A DNA stretch of 64,000 bases from Senegalimassilia anaerobia JC110 (GCF_000236865.1 NZ_HE611015.1:25286-89285), one strand, 5' to 3'. Counted from the stretch's first letter, positions 54,603 to 62,780 are shown. Notes: generated by a model not told the origin, from the sequence alone. A program made the numbers and translations.

Positions 54603-55015
54603 GCGATCAGGAAACGCTGGAGGCCGAAGAGCAGATCTCGGAGCGTGTCGCGGAGGAAGCTTCTCAAGCTGACGAGGCGCCTGCCGCCGACGAAGATCTT
54701 GAGGTTGTCGAGCTCGAGCTTTCCGACGATGATATCGTCCGATACCTTGAAGACGACCAGGGCAACCGTATCGGCTTCGTCATCATGGAAGACGGCGAGG
54801 AAGCCGAATATCTTTACGTCGAGGGCGACGAGGACGAGGATGCCGGCGGCGAAGTCGCTGACGATGGCAGCCTGGGCATCACGCGCGACGGCGTGCAGCA
54901 GGCAACCGATGACATGAACGCCATTTTCAAGGACGGCGTGAAAATGGCCGCGGAATTTAAGGGCGCGTTTGACGAGATTAAAAGCGCATTGGACTTCAGC
55001 TCGCTTTTGAAGTAA
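54599..55015 (+). CDS. Acidic hypothetical protein between smpB and ssrA
   Basis: 138 residues, very acidic (EEQISERVAEEASQADEAP, EGDEDEDAGGE) except for a C-terminal helical part (DMNAIFKDGVKMAAEFKG). A short hydrophobic-acidic alternation (DQGNRIGFVIMEDGEEAEYL) could fold as a beta-hairpin. No family recognised. It overlaps smpB by four bases (ATGA) with AAAGGAGCCG upstream, so translation is coupled and it is very likely real. Confidence 0.65.
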   Translation: MSDQETLEAEEQISERVAEEASQADEAPAADEDLEVVELELSDDDIVRYLEDDQGNRIGFVIMEDGEEAEYLYVEGDEDEDAGGEVADDGSLGITRDGVQQATDDMNAIFKDGVKMAAEFKGAFDEIKSALDFSSLLK

Positions 55016-55102
55016 GATTATCAATCCGTTCGGCGACTTGCCGCCGTGCACTTTGACAAGGTGGACCGCAGCGTCCCGACTCGGCTGCAAAGCCGGCTTC
55101 TC

Positions 55103-55472
55103 GGGGGCGACTGGTTTCGACATGGTATGTTTGAACTGAGGAGCAGGTCGTGGTCTCCTCGCCACGTTAAACAGGGGTACCGTCAAGTTAATTGGCAAGA
55201 ACAACTCTCAGAGCGCTCCGGCGCTCGCCATGGCTGCCTAAACAGCACCTGGCACGTCAACTCCGGGTTGTCCCCGGCTCGGACGCGACGTCATTTTAGG
55301 GGACTGCATCGAAGCACGTGGACGGTATGGCTTCGATAAAGATCGAACCGACTAGGAACCCTAACGTTTGCCCGTTGACCGACGGGTTCCGAATTCCGAT
55401 AATGGGATAAGCTTGTAGAGCCTGAGGGATAATATAGTATGGACCGGAGTTCGATTCTCCGCGCCTCCACCA
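55103..55472 (+). ncRNA. ssrA: Transfer-messenger RNA (tmRNA)
   Basis: Begins GGGGGCGACTGGTTTCGACA and ends in TCGATTCTCCGCGCCTCCACCA-type acceptor with encoded CCA; GGGGGCG pairs with CGCCTCC. The tag frame from GGC at 55194 to TAA at 55239 encodes GKNNSQSAPALAMAA, ending AMAA, not the usual LAA. With smpB two genes upstream, this forms the ribosome-rescue pair. A TTGACA at 55053 is a possible -35, the -10 is unclear. Confidence 0.95.
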
Positions 55473-55542
55473 ACTGTTCAGTAAGCGAACATATGCAGGT
55501 GTTCGTCGTTAGGCGGGCGTTCGTATTGCTCGTCGAATAGAG

Positions 55543-55570
55543 GAAGCCGCTCCATACGGGGCGGCTTCTT
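55543..55570 (+). terminator. Terminator after ssrA
   Basis: GAAGCCGC / GCGGCTTC stem-loop, followed by TTCG. It abuts the end of the minus-strand small gene. Confidence 0.65.
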
Positions 55571-55576
55571 CGCGTT

Positions 55577-55918
55577 CTAGGCCTGCGGCATGATCTCCTG
55601 CTCGCCGTCCTCGTCGAGGTACGGCATGAGGAACACGCCGCCCTGCTCGGTGGTCAGCAGCAGGTACTCGCGGTTGCGCTCGTCGCACACGATTTCCTGG
55701 CCGATGCCTTCGGGCAGGTCGTATATGGGGCCGTCGGTGCGGGCCGGCGATGCCTGCATCTCCTGCGCGCCGCTCGCCTGGTTTTCGCACAGGACTGCTG
55801 CCGAGACGAGGACGGCAAGGGCGGCGATTACGTAGACCAGGATGCGCGCACAGTCCGCGATCTTCTCCGCGAAGCCGTAGCCCTCGATGTTGCCCTAGCC
55901 ATCCAGACTAGGCTTCAT
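55577..55918 (-). pseudogene. Small DUF6440-like membrane protein gene interrupted by an in-frame TAG
   Basis: From ATG 55918 the frame reads MKPSLDG, TAG (55895-55897), then GNIEGYGFAEKIADCARI and a membrane helix (LVYVIAALAVLVSAAVLC), followed by EIVCDERNREYLLLTTEQGG and PYLDEDGEQE, which resembles DUF6440. Without the TAG it would be a 113-residue membrane protein. After the TAG no ATG, GTG or TTG occurs before ATG 55759, which would skip the helix. Possible causes are a recent nonsense mutation, an error in the sequence, or an unusual start. Only the DUF6440 resemblance is from memory. Confidence 0.5.
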
Positions 55919-55960
55919 TGTGCATTCATTTCCGGATCGCATTCGGCCATCCCGTGCCGG

Positions 55961-56011
55961 TTAGAGAATTGGCAGCCCGATGGCCATAATTATCATATCG
56001 AAAATATCCAC
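55961..56011 (-). CDS. Possible 16-residue hydrophobic peptide
   Basis: GTG start at 56011 with AAGGAG nine bases upstream, encoding MDIFDMIIMAIGLPIL and a TAA. Too short for statistical confidence. It lies just upstream of the disrupted DUF6440-like gene, same strand, so both could be in one transcript. Its length and hydrophobicity resemble small membrane peptides or toxins. Confidence 0.3.
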   Translation of the reverse strand: MDIFDMIIMAIGLPIL

Positions 56012-56079
56012 AAGGTATCGCTCCTTGGGTATTACGTTGCTACAATAAAGCTATCTGCACCCTATTCAGCGAGAGCATC

Positions 56080-57714
56080 ATGAGCAACGATCAAAACGAT
56101 AAAGTTTCGCGCGGACGTCACGTCGCTCCAAGCGATATCCCTTCCATCAACTTCGACGACGACAACCAGCCGGGTGGCTTCATCCCGCAGCAGGTGCATG
56201 GCCAGCAAAATAGGCAGGCCTACCCGCAGTTTGCGCAAACCGGCCATCAAGGGTACGCGCCTTCCGGCATGCAAATCCCCTCTACGGGCGTTTCCCGCCC
56301 CAAGAAGCGCGTCGGGAAGGTACTCGGGATCGTCGCGGCTTGTTTGGTGGTTGTCCTTGCGATCGCGTATTGCGGCGTGGCGCTGTATTTCGGCAGTCAC
56401 TTCATGCCCAACACCAAGATCGGCAATCTTGATGCATCGCTTATGTCAACGGCGGATGCCGAAAAGGCGCTTGCCAATGAGGTGAACTCTTACAAGCTCA
56501 CCATTACCGGTAATGGCTTCAACCTTACGGTCTCGGCCAAGGACGCTGGCGTCGATTTCAACGCCTCCGAAGCGGTTAAGGAAGCGTACTCTGCGTACAA
56601 CGAATGGCTGTGGCCCGTCGAGCTTACGCGCAGCCATGATGCAACCGGCGCTATGATCAGCTCGTACAACGATTCCGGCCTTGAGCAAACCGTGTCCGCA
56701 GCCGTTGCCGCTTTCAACGAATCCGCTACGCAGCCTCTCAATGCCACGGTTGCCTATGATTCCAAATCCGGTTCCTTTACCGTTTGCAAGGAAGTTGCCG
56801 GCACCGCTCTGGATGCGTCTAAGGTCATGGCTGTCGCCGATGCTGCGCTTGCCGAGCTCGATCCCAAAGTCGTGCTTTCATCCGAGCAGCTGTTGCAGCC
56901 TACGGTGTTTTCCACCGACCCCCGTCTGAAAACCGCCGCCGAGCAGGCCAACACCATGATCGGCGCCGATATCGTGCTGACCATGGGCAAGTCAACTGCT
57001 GCGGAAGTCAATGCCGATCTTATCTCGCAATGGGTCACCGTTGACGAAAACGTGCAGGCCGTGCTTGATGAGGAAGCCGTGCGAGCGTGGGTCGACAAGC
57101 TTGCCGGCGATTGCGATACCGTCGGCACCACGCGCACCTATACGCGCGCCGATGGCAAGACCATCACGGTTTCCGGCGGCGTGTACGGCTGGTCTATCGA
57201 CTACGATGCGCTTATGGATTTGGTGATCAACGGCGTCAAAGAAGGCCTTGTTGAAACCGTCGAGATTCCCAACGCCACTAGCGGCGATGCATATAATGGC
57301 GTTGGTGGTCGTGATTGGGGCAACCGTTATATCGATATCGACCTGGCGGAGCAACACGTTTACTTCTACGATGACTCCGGTGCGCTGGCCTGGGAGTCCG
57401 ACTGCATCTCCGGCATCCCCGACGGCACGCATGACACCAGCGTCGGCGTGTTCTGGATGAATGCGATGCAAAGCCCCGGCAAGCTCACCGGTTATGAGAA
57501 CGGCCAGAAGATCTACGAATCAACCGTTCAGTACTGGATGCCCTTCGATGGCAACGCAATCGGCTTGCACGATGCCGATTGGCAGCCCGACTTCGGTGGA
57601 ACCATGTATAAAGACGGTTACGGCAGTCATGGTTGCGTCAATCTGCCCCCGGCTAAGGCTAAGGAACTGTACTCGCTTATCCACTCCGGCGATTGCGTGG
57701 TCAGCCACTGGTGA
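56080..57714 (+). CDS. L,D-transpeptidase with PG-binding domain and YkuD domain
   Basis: 544-residue membrane-anchored enzyme that makes 3-3 peptidoglycan crosslinks or links proteins. The N-terminus is a 75-residue Gln/Pro-rich cytoplasmic part, then VLGIVAACLVVVLAIAYCGV as membrane anchor. A repeated binding domain (about 110-400) precedes the YkuD domain, whose nucleophile Cys is in GSHGCVNLPP (about 519), with FGGTMYKDGYGSHG. The Cys-containing motif matches the HGC(V/I)N signature. ATG preceded by GCGAGAG. Followed by a terminator. Confidence 0.9.
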   Translation: MSNDQNDKVSRGRHVAPSDIPSINFDDDNQPGGFIPQQVHGQQNRQAYPQFAQTGHQGYAPSGMQIPSTGVSRPKKRVGKVLGIVAACLVVVLAIAYCGVALYFGSHFMPNTKIGNLDASLMSTADAEKALANEVNSYKLTITGNGFNLTVSAKDAGVDFNASEAVKEAYSAYNEWLWPVELTRSHDATGAMISSYNDSGLEQTVSAAVAAFNESATQPLNATVAYDSKSGSFTVCKEVAGTALDASKVMAVADAALAELDPKVVLSSEQLLQPTVFSTDPRLKTAAEQANTMIGADIVLTMGKSTAAEVNADLISQWVTVDENVQAVLDEEAVRAWVDKLAGDCDTVGTTRTYTRADGKTITVSGGVYGWSIDYDALMDLVINGVKEGLVETVEIPNATSGDAYNGVGGRDWGNRYIDIDLAEQHVYFYDDSGALAWESDCISGIPDGTHDTSVGVFWMNAMQSPGKLTGYENGQKIYESTVQYWMPFDGNAIGLHDADWQPDFGGTMYKDGYGSHGCVNLPPAKAKELYSLIHSGDCVVSHW

Positions 57715-57737
57715 TAGCTGTTCGGCGGTGAATGCTC

Positions 57738-57775
57738 AGACGCCCTGCAAGCATTGCTTGCAGGGCGTCTTCTGT
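57738..57775. terminator. Terminator between the L,D-transpeptidase and ybaK genes
   Basis: A 15-bp perfect stem (AGACGCCCTGCAAGC and complement) with ATT loop, TCTG after. Convergent genes on both sides. Confidence 0.85.
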
Positions 57776-57795
57776 TCGCGGTGGCTTGCGTCTTG

Positions 57796-58281
57796 TTAAA
57801 CTACGGTCAAATCAACGCATTTCACGGGCACCACGCGTTGCAATTCGCTTAGCGGCGTTTGAATCTGGCATCCAATGCGGCCGCCCGAGAACATGATCCT
57901 GTCGTACAGCTCAGCGGTCTCATCGATGAAGGTGGGGAAGAGCTTCTTCATTCCTACAGGGCTGCAGCCGCCATGGATATATCCGGTGAGCCCCAAAAGA
58001 TCGCGAGATTTCACCATCGCGATGGACTTCTCCCCGGCAGCACGAGCCGCCTTCTTCAAATCCAGCTCGCAGGCAACGGGGATCATGAACACGAAATGTT
58101 GACCTGATTTTCCCTGAGTGACCAACGTTTTAAATACGCAATCTGGATCTTGTTCCAATAGTGCCGCCACCTCGACTCCGGATAGCGCTTCGGGGCTTTC
58201 GAAGAAGCGCGTGTCGAAATCGGCGTGCGCCGCCTCCATTTCGCGTATGGCATTGGTTTTGCGGTCTTTTTCCTTCGACAT
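57796..58281 (-). CDS. ybaK: Cys-tRNA(Pro)/Cys-tRNA(Cys) deacylase YbaK
   Basis: 161-residue YbaK/EbsC protein that hydrolyses mischarged Cys-tRNA(Pro). Family blocks are VFKTLVTQG, VMIPVACELDLKKAARA-type (here FVFMIPVACELDLKKAA), SRDLLGLTGYIHGGCSPVGM and RIMFSGGRIGCQI. Lys45-region VFKTL is the key catalytic element. ATG after AGGGAGC. Divergent from murI. Confidence 0.93.
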   Translation of the reverse strand: MSKEKDRKTNAIREMEAAHADFDTRFFESPEALSGVEVAALLEQDPDCVFKTLVTQGKSGQHFVFMIPVACELDLKKAARAAGEKSIAMVKSRDLLGLTGYIHGGCSPVGMKKLFPTFIDETAELYDRIMFSGGRIGCQIQTPLSELQRVVPVKCVDLTVV

Positions 58282-58377
58282 GATCAGTTGCTCCCTTTTC
58301 TGGAACTATTTTGCTTGTCTGCAGGTTAGCAGATACTATGGCACCCGCCGCGCATTTCAGAAAGCGCCCGCAAGCAT

Positions 58378-58387
58378 GCGCTATACT
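58378..58387 (+). promoter_or_regulatory. -10 region of murI (GCGCTATACT), placed for leaderless mRNA
   Basis: TATACT ends exactly 7 nt before the ATG at 58395. No -35 consensus, no Shine-Dalgarno. Confidence 0.5.
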
Positions 58388-58394
58388 GAGCGCT

Positions 58395-59264
58395 ATGGAT
58401 ATCATGCAAACATTCGACAACGCGCCCATCGGCGTGTTCGATTCAGGGTTCGGCGGGCTTACCGTAGCGCGCGAGATTGCGAAGGCGTTGCCGGAGGAGT
58501 CCATCATCTACGTAGGCGATTCCGCGCGTTGCCCCTATGGTCCGCGCAGTCTTTCCGAGGTGGACGGGTTCGTCCAGCAGATCGGCTCATGGCTGGTGCA
58601 GCGCGGGGTCAAGCTCATCGTCATCGCATGCAACACCGCTACTGCAGCGGGTTTGGCGCATGCCCAGCAAACGTTTCCCGTTCCCGTCATCGGGGTTGTC
58701 GAACCTGGTGCACGCGCGGCTGCGCACGCAACGCGCAATAAGCGAGTCGGGGTCATCGCAACGAAGGCCACGGTTGAGTCGGATGCGTATACGAAGGCGA
58801 TTCGCCACCTGGATGCGGGAATCACCGTGTTTTCCACGGCTACGCCGCGATTCGTCGAGATAGCCGAGCAGGGCATCCGCATGGCGGAGGGCCCTATCGA
58901 GAATTACACCTCGCTTGCATCGAAGGTCTATATCCGACCGCCGTTCCAGGCTATCGCAAAAGAGTATCTGGAGCCGTTGCGGCGCTGCCAAATCGATACG
59001 CTCGTCCTTGGTTGCACGCATTTTCCGCTGCTCAAGGCGTTGATCGGCGGCGTAGTGGGTCATGAGGTCACGCTCATCTCATCTGCGAAGGAAGCGGCTC
59101 GCGATGTCACCGAGATTCTCGATCGTCATCACCAACGTGCTCAGGCAGGGCACAAAGCCGAGTACGAGTTCAACACCACTGGTGATGATGTAACGGAGTT
59201 CCAAAGCTTCGGCAGCCGCGCTTTCTGCATGCCTATCACCAGCGTGTCCCATATCGAATTCTAA
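58395..59264 (+). CDS. murI: Glutamate racemase
   Basis: 289-residue cofactor-independent racemase that supplies D-glutamate for peptidoglycan. Both catalytic cysteines are in place: VIACNTATAAG and LGCTHFPLL. FDSGFGGLTVAREI and YVGDSARCPYG are signature blocks. A C-terminal extension of about 20 residues (GSRAFCMPITSVSHIEF) is present. ATG 58395, with ATG 58404 as an alternative. rdgB follows after 30 bases, a common association. Confidence 0.95.
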   Translation: MDIMQTFDNAPIGVFDSGFGGLTVAREIAKALPEESIIYVGDSARCPYGPRSLSEVDGFVQQIGSWLVQRGVKLIVIACNTATAAGLAHAQQTFPVPVIGVVEPGARAAAHATRNKRVGVIATKATVESDAYTKAIRHLDAGITVFSTATPRFVEIAEQGIRMAEGPIENYTSLASKVYIRPPFQAIAKEYLEPLRRCQIDTLVLGCTHFPLLKALIGGVVGHEVTLISSAKEAARDVTEILDRHHQRAQAGHKAEYEFNTTGDDVTEFQSFGSRAFCMPITSVSHIEF

Positions 59265-59294
59265 GAACAACGTTTGGCCACGAAAGGAACCGTC

Positions 59295-59897
59295 ATGAAA
59301 ACCGTTCTCATCGCCAGCAATAACGCTCATAAGGCCGTCGAGATCGCCGAAGCGCTCGATTTCCCCGGTTGGGAGTTCAAAACCCTCAAGCAAGCCGGCG
59401 TTCACTCCGACCCCGTCGAGGATGCCGAGACGTTTCTGGGCAATGCCCGCATCAAAGCTCAAGCAGCTCAGCAGGCTAGCGGCGGTATGGCGGTGCTAGC
59501 AGATGATTCCGGCCTGGAAGTCGATGCGCTTGACGGTGCTCCTGGCGTGCATTCTGCGCGATATGCCGGTGAACCGTGCGATGACGCTGCCAATAACGCG
59601 AAGCTGCTCGATGCCCTGTCGGATGTAGAGGATGAGCAGCGCAGCGCCCGATTCGTATGCCACCTGGTCTACCTTGATGAGCAGGGTAGGGAATACGATG
59701 CCCGCGGAACGGTCGAGGGCCGAATAGCTCATGAGCCGCAGGGGGATAACGGATTCGGATACGACCCGCTGTTTCTGCCCGAGGTATTTGAATTCAAACG
59801 CTCGCTCGGTCAGGCGCTTCCCGAGGAGAAGAACTCGATTTCCCATCGAGGCAATGCCCTTCGTGAACTTCGCGCGAAATTGTCCGAAAACGCGTAG
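59295..59897 (+). CDS. rdgB: XTP/dITP diphosphatase (RdgB/HAM1 family)
   Basis: 200-residue pyrophosphatase that removes non-canonical purine nucleotides such as dITP and XTP. Signatures: IASNNAHKAVEI, the catalytic ADDSGLEVDALDGAPGVHS, NNAKLLDAL and GFGYDPLFLP; SHRGNALREL closes the protein. ATG preceded by CGAAAGGAACC. Followed by tRNA-Pro. Confidence 0.95.
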   Translation: MKTVLIASNNAHKAVEIAEALDFPGWEFKTLKQAGVHSDPVEDAETFLGNARIKAQAAQQASGGMAVLADDSGLEVDALDGAPGVHSARYAGEPCDDAANNAKLLDALSDVEDEQRSARFVCHLVYLDEQGREYDARGTVEGRIAHEPQGDNGFGYDPLFLPEVFEFKRSLGQALPEEKNSISHRGNALRELRAKLSENA

Positions 59898-59906
59898 AAA
59901 GTCTGC

Positions 59907-59912
59907 TATACT
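59907..59912 (+). promoter_or_regulatory. Candidate -10 of the tRNA-Pro/tRNA-Gly pair
   Basis: TATACT 20 bases before the tRNA 5' end, within the gap after rdgB; no -35 at normal distance. Confidence 0.4.
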
Positions 59913-59931
59913 GATTAGGCTGTTTGGATGT

Positions 59932-60008
59932 CGGGACGTGGCGCAGCCTGGTAGCGCGCCTGCTTTGGGAGCAGGATGTCGCAGGTTCGAATCCTGTCGT
60001 CCCGACCA
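59932..60008 (+). tRNA. tRNA-Pro (TGG)
   Basis: Acceptor CGGGACG / CGTCCCG, anticodon loop TTTGGGA, T-loop GGTTCGAATCC, CCA encoded. Confidence 0.96.
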
Positions 60009-60011
60009 GTC

Positions 60012-60085
60012 GCGGGTGTGGTTCAATGGTAGAACTGAAGCCTTCCAAGCTTCTAACGCGGGTTCGATTCCCGTCACCCGCTCCA
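60012..60085 (+). tRNA. tRNA-Gly (TCC)
   Basis: Acceptor GCGGGTG / CACCCGC, anticodon loop CTTCCAA, T-loop GGTTCGATTCC, CCA encoded. Only three bases separate it from tRNA-Pro, so they are co-transcribed. Confidence 0.96.
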
Positions 60086-60097
60086 ATAAAACCTCAG

Positions 60098-60126
60098 ATC
60101 AGAGCCTTATTGGCTCTGATTTTTTG
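60098..60126 (+). terminator. Terminator of tRNA-Pro/tRNA-Gly
   Basis: ATCAGAGCC / GGCTCTGAT stem with TTATT loop, then TTTTTTG. Confidence 0.93.
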
Positions 60127-60641
60127 TTTGTGCATCAAAATGTGCGCCAAGCAGCGGGCCAAATGCGGACCGAATCGGAAAGAAACTTCAGACCTTGCTG
60201 TTTCGGGCGCTGCATACCGGGTCCTGCCTGCTCGGCCGCGCACCAGCCTTTAATTGCGCGAGCGATCCTCCAAAAGCGATCACGGGTAGATCAGCGATCT
60301 TGATGAGTGCGCGTGATTGCAGCTTTTCATCGATGACGCTATCGTGGGAATAACGGGCCTAATCAGCCTTAAGGTACGCACATAGTCCGAAAACCCGAAT
60401 CGAAAGTTGCGGATAAATCAGCGGTCTCGCCGAACGTAGCTGATCGCTGCGCTATATCATTGATGATATCGCAGTAACGGCGGGGTCTTGCAAGAGCAAG
60501 CTGCGCGAAGGAAATTCGACGTGAAACAGCGCTTCCTCTGGGAAATCACGCAATGGAGCGTCTGCGTTGTAGGGCATGGGGAAGTTGATCATCGTCGAAG
60601 CAGCACGTGAGCGAGCCAAGATGCACTCAGCTTTCGACAAC
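60127..60641. other. Gene-poor segment between tRNA clusters
   Basis: About 515 bases with no supported gene or repeat of tRNA ends. It has several GATCAGCG-like short palindromic stretches (near 60286, 60415, 60440). A 46-codon minus-strand frame (60452-60592) has plausible codons but no ribosome site. Confidence 0.5.
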
Positions 60642-60675
60642 AAAAAAGCCGGAGACGGCAAATCGCACTCCGGCC
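60642..60675 (-). terminator. Terminator of tRNA-Arg
   Basis: On the minus strand, GCCGGAG / CTCCGGC hairpin followed by TTTTTT, 10 bases after the tRNA. Confidence 0.88.
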
Positions 60676-60684
60676 AGAAAATCC

Positions 60685-60760
60685 TGGCGCGCCCAGCAGG
60701 ACTCGAACCTGCAACCGTCGGATTAGAAGTCCGATGCTCTATCCGTTGAGCCATGGGCGC
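60685..60760 (-). tRNA. tRNA-Arg (TCT)
   Basis: Minus strand: acceptor GCGCCCA / TGGGCGC, anticodon loop CTTCTAA, T-loop GGTTCGAGTCC, discriminator G and CCA. Confidence 0.95.
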
Positions 60761-60773
60761 ACAAAACGCCGTT

Positions 60774-60779
60774 ATTATA
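60774..60779 (-). promoter_or_regulatory. -10 box of tRNA-Arg
   Basis: TATAAT on the minus strand, 13 bases before the tRNA 5' end; -35 not clear. Confidence 0.45.
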
Positions 60780-61032
60780 CCGCAAACCCACAAAGACACG
60801 TAGGATTGCGAGACGTCACGACTAAAACAAATTGCTTTACCATCAAAATGTCTGAATGAAAATGCGAAGAGCCGTCGAATCAAGGTAATAGGCGGCTCGC
60901 ATCAAGGCGTCGTCGAATTCTTGCAGAGCGCGTCGTGCGATTAGCGACGGGGAATAGGTCGCGGGAGGATGTCGGTCGTTCGGTTGTCTCTCAACTACCT
61001 ATAGCGTTTTCGGCTACGTCTCATCCAAAAAT

Positions 61033-61137
61033 GCTACCAGCCATAGTGGTATAGAGTCTCTCTATCAATGGTCTGAAAGACCATAAGCCTCTGTGCATCG
61101 AAATTGCATGATGCATTATTTCTCATATTTATGCATA
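61033..61137 (+). promoter_or_regulatory. Palindrome cluster and ArgR-like box upstream of arcA
   Basis: Inverted repeats ATAGAGtctCTCTAT (61051) and ATGGTCTgaaAGACCAT (61068), a CTACCA...TGGTAT pair (61036), then four TGCAT units (61094, 61105, 61112, 61132). The segment 61120-61137 fits the ARG box consensus TNTGNATWWWWATNCANA with two mismatches. The rest of 60780-61452 has no gene. ArgR control is inferred. Confidence 0.5.
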
Positions 61138-61452
61138 ACTAGGGTTTCGAGAGAAATCATCTATGGGTCCGTCCGGCTTCAGGTATGGTGCGGGAAAATT
61201 ATGCAAGTGCACAAGTAAACTATCGTGAACCAAAGCGAAAGTGAAGGAAATGTGTAGAAACGCGATTGAAACAAAGCCAAAAATTTATCGTTTTCGCAGG
61301 TCATCCTGAAAATATCGTTTTGAGAAATTTTGGTAGTTGCTTTTCAATGTGAAGCGTGAGAAGTTTGTTTTGCAGTCGGAACGCGCGGTGCGCAACGGGC
61401 GTTCCGCTTCTAAGAAGTCCGAAAATGCATAAAAGGCATAAGGAGGGTTTTC

Positions 61453-62670
61453 ATGGCAGGCGTAAACGTCAAGAGCGAAATCAAGCCCTTGAAGAAGGTT
61501 CTGTTGCATCGCCCTGGTAAAGAGCTGCTGAACCTCACGCCGAACACGCTCGAAGAGCTGCTGTTCGACGACATCCCGTTCCTGAAGGTTGCCCAGGCCG
61601 AGCATGATGCTTTTGCTCAGGCTCTTCGCGACAACGGCGTGGAGGTCGTGTATTTGGAGAACCTCATGGCCGAGGTGCTCGATGCCAATCCGGCTCTGCG
61701 TGAGCAGTTTCTGAAGCAGTTCATCGAAGAGGCCGGTATCCGCACCGAGCGTTATCAGAAGATTCTCTTCGATTACCTGAACGACAACTACAAGACCAAC
61801 ATCGACTTGGTTCTGAAGTGCATGGAGGGTGTTAACCTCACCGAGCTGCACACCGACAAGTCCAACTCCTTGGTTGACCTGGTCTCCGAATCTTCCAAGA
61901 TGGTCATCGCCCCGATGCCGAACCTGTACTTCACCCGCGATCCGTTCGCGATGATCGGCAACGGTGTTTCCATCAACCGTATGTATGCTGTCACGCGTAA
62001 CCGCGAGACCATCTTCGCTGAGTACATCTTCACGTATCATCCCGATTTCAAGGATGTGCCGCAGTACTACAGCCGTTATAGCGCATTCCACATCGAGGGC
62101 GGCGATATCCTCAACATCAACGAACATACGCTGGCCATCGGCATCTCCCAGCGCACCGAGCCGGATGCCATCGACGAGATCGCCCACAACATCTTCAAGG
62201 ACGAGACCTCGCCGGTCGACACCATCCTGGCGTTCAACATCCCGAACAACCGTGCCATGATGCACCTGGACACCGTGTTCACCCAAATCGATGTTGACAA
62301 GTTCACCATCCATCCCGGCATCATGGGCCCGCTGACCGTCTTCGAGATCACCCCCGAGGGTGAAGGCATCAAGGTCAAGGAGACCTCCGGCACGCTCGAG
62401 GAAGTGCTCGAGAAGTACGTGGGCATGCCCGTCACGCTTATTCCTTGCGCTGGTGGCGATCGTATCGCCGCAGAGCGTGAGCAGTGGAACGACGGCTCCA
62501 ACACGCTGTGCATCGCTCCTGGTCGCGTGGTTGTTTACGAGCGCAACGATGTCACGAATGCGCTGCTGCGCAAGAACAACATCGATGCTATCGAGATCCC
62601 CTCGGCAGAGCTCTCCCGTGGCCGTGGCGGCCCCCGCTGCATGAGCATGCCGATCTGGCGTGAGGACTAG
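61453..62670 (+). CDS. arcA: Arginine deiminase
   Basis: 405-residue enzyme that converts arginine to citrulline and ammonia, first step of the energy-yielding arginine deiminase pathway. Catalytic Cys in GGPRCMSMPIWRED; Asp/His region FTRDPFAMIGNG and FHIEGGDILNI. AAGGAGG precedes the ATG. A 690-base upstream region holds likely control sites. Codon use is richer in T-ending codons than neighbours, as expected of a strongly expressed gene. arcB follows after 185 bases. Confidence 0.97.
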   Translation: MAGVNVKSEIKPLKKVLLHRPGKELLNLTPNTLEELLFDDIPFLKVAQAEHDAFAQALRDNGVEVVYLENLMAEVLDANPALREQFLKQFIEEAGIRTERYQKILFDYLNDNYKTNIDLVLKCMEGVNLTELHTDKSNSLVDLVSESSKMVIAPMPNLYFTRDPFAMIGNGVSINRMYAVTRNRETIFAEYIFTYHPDFKDVPQYYSRYSAFHIEGGDILNINEHTLAIGISQRTEPDAIDEIAHNIFKDETSPVDTILAFNIPNNRAMMHLDTVFTQIDVDKFTIHPGIMGPLTVFEITPEGEGIKVKETSGTLEEVLEKYVGMPVTLIPCAGGDRIAAEREQWNDGSNTLCIAPGRVVVYERNDVTNALLRKNNIDAIEIPSAELSRGRGGPRCMSMPIWRED

Positions 62671-62700
62671 ATTTCTCGCTGCGCAGAGCGCATAATCTGA

Positions 62701-62780
62701 GTATCCATCTTGGATACGAATCCTGAGAAATCAGGAACCCTTGTTAGGTTTTTCCCGGAACGCATGAAAATGCGTTCCGG
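62701..62780 (+). repeat. Three consecutive hairpins between arcA and arcB
   Basis: GTATCCA/TGGATAC (62701), TCCTGA/TCAGGA (62721) and CCGGAACGCAT/ATGCGTTCCGG (62755) with 3-4-base loops. No T run follows the last, so mRNA stabilisation or differential expression is more likely than termination. Confidence 0.6.

Noticed and set aside
60452..60592. 46-residue minus-strand ORF
   Set aside because: Plausible codons but no ribosome site, promoter or family resemblance; it lies in the gene-poor gap.
59932..60760. Integration site (attL/attR) at the tRNA cluster
   Set aside because: No duplicated tRNA 3' end or integrase found in the window.
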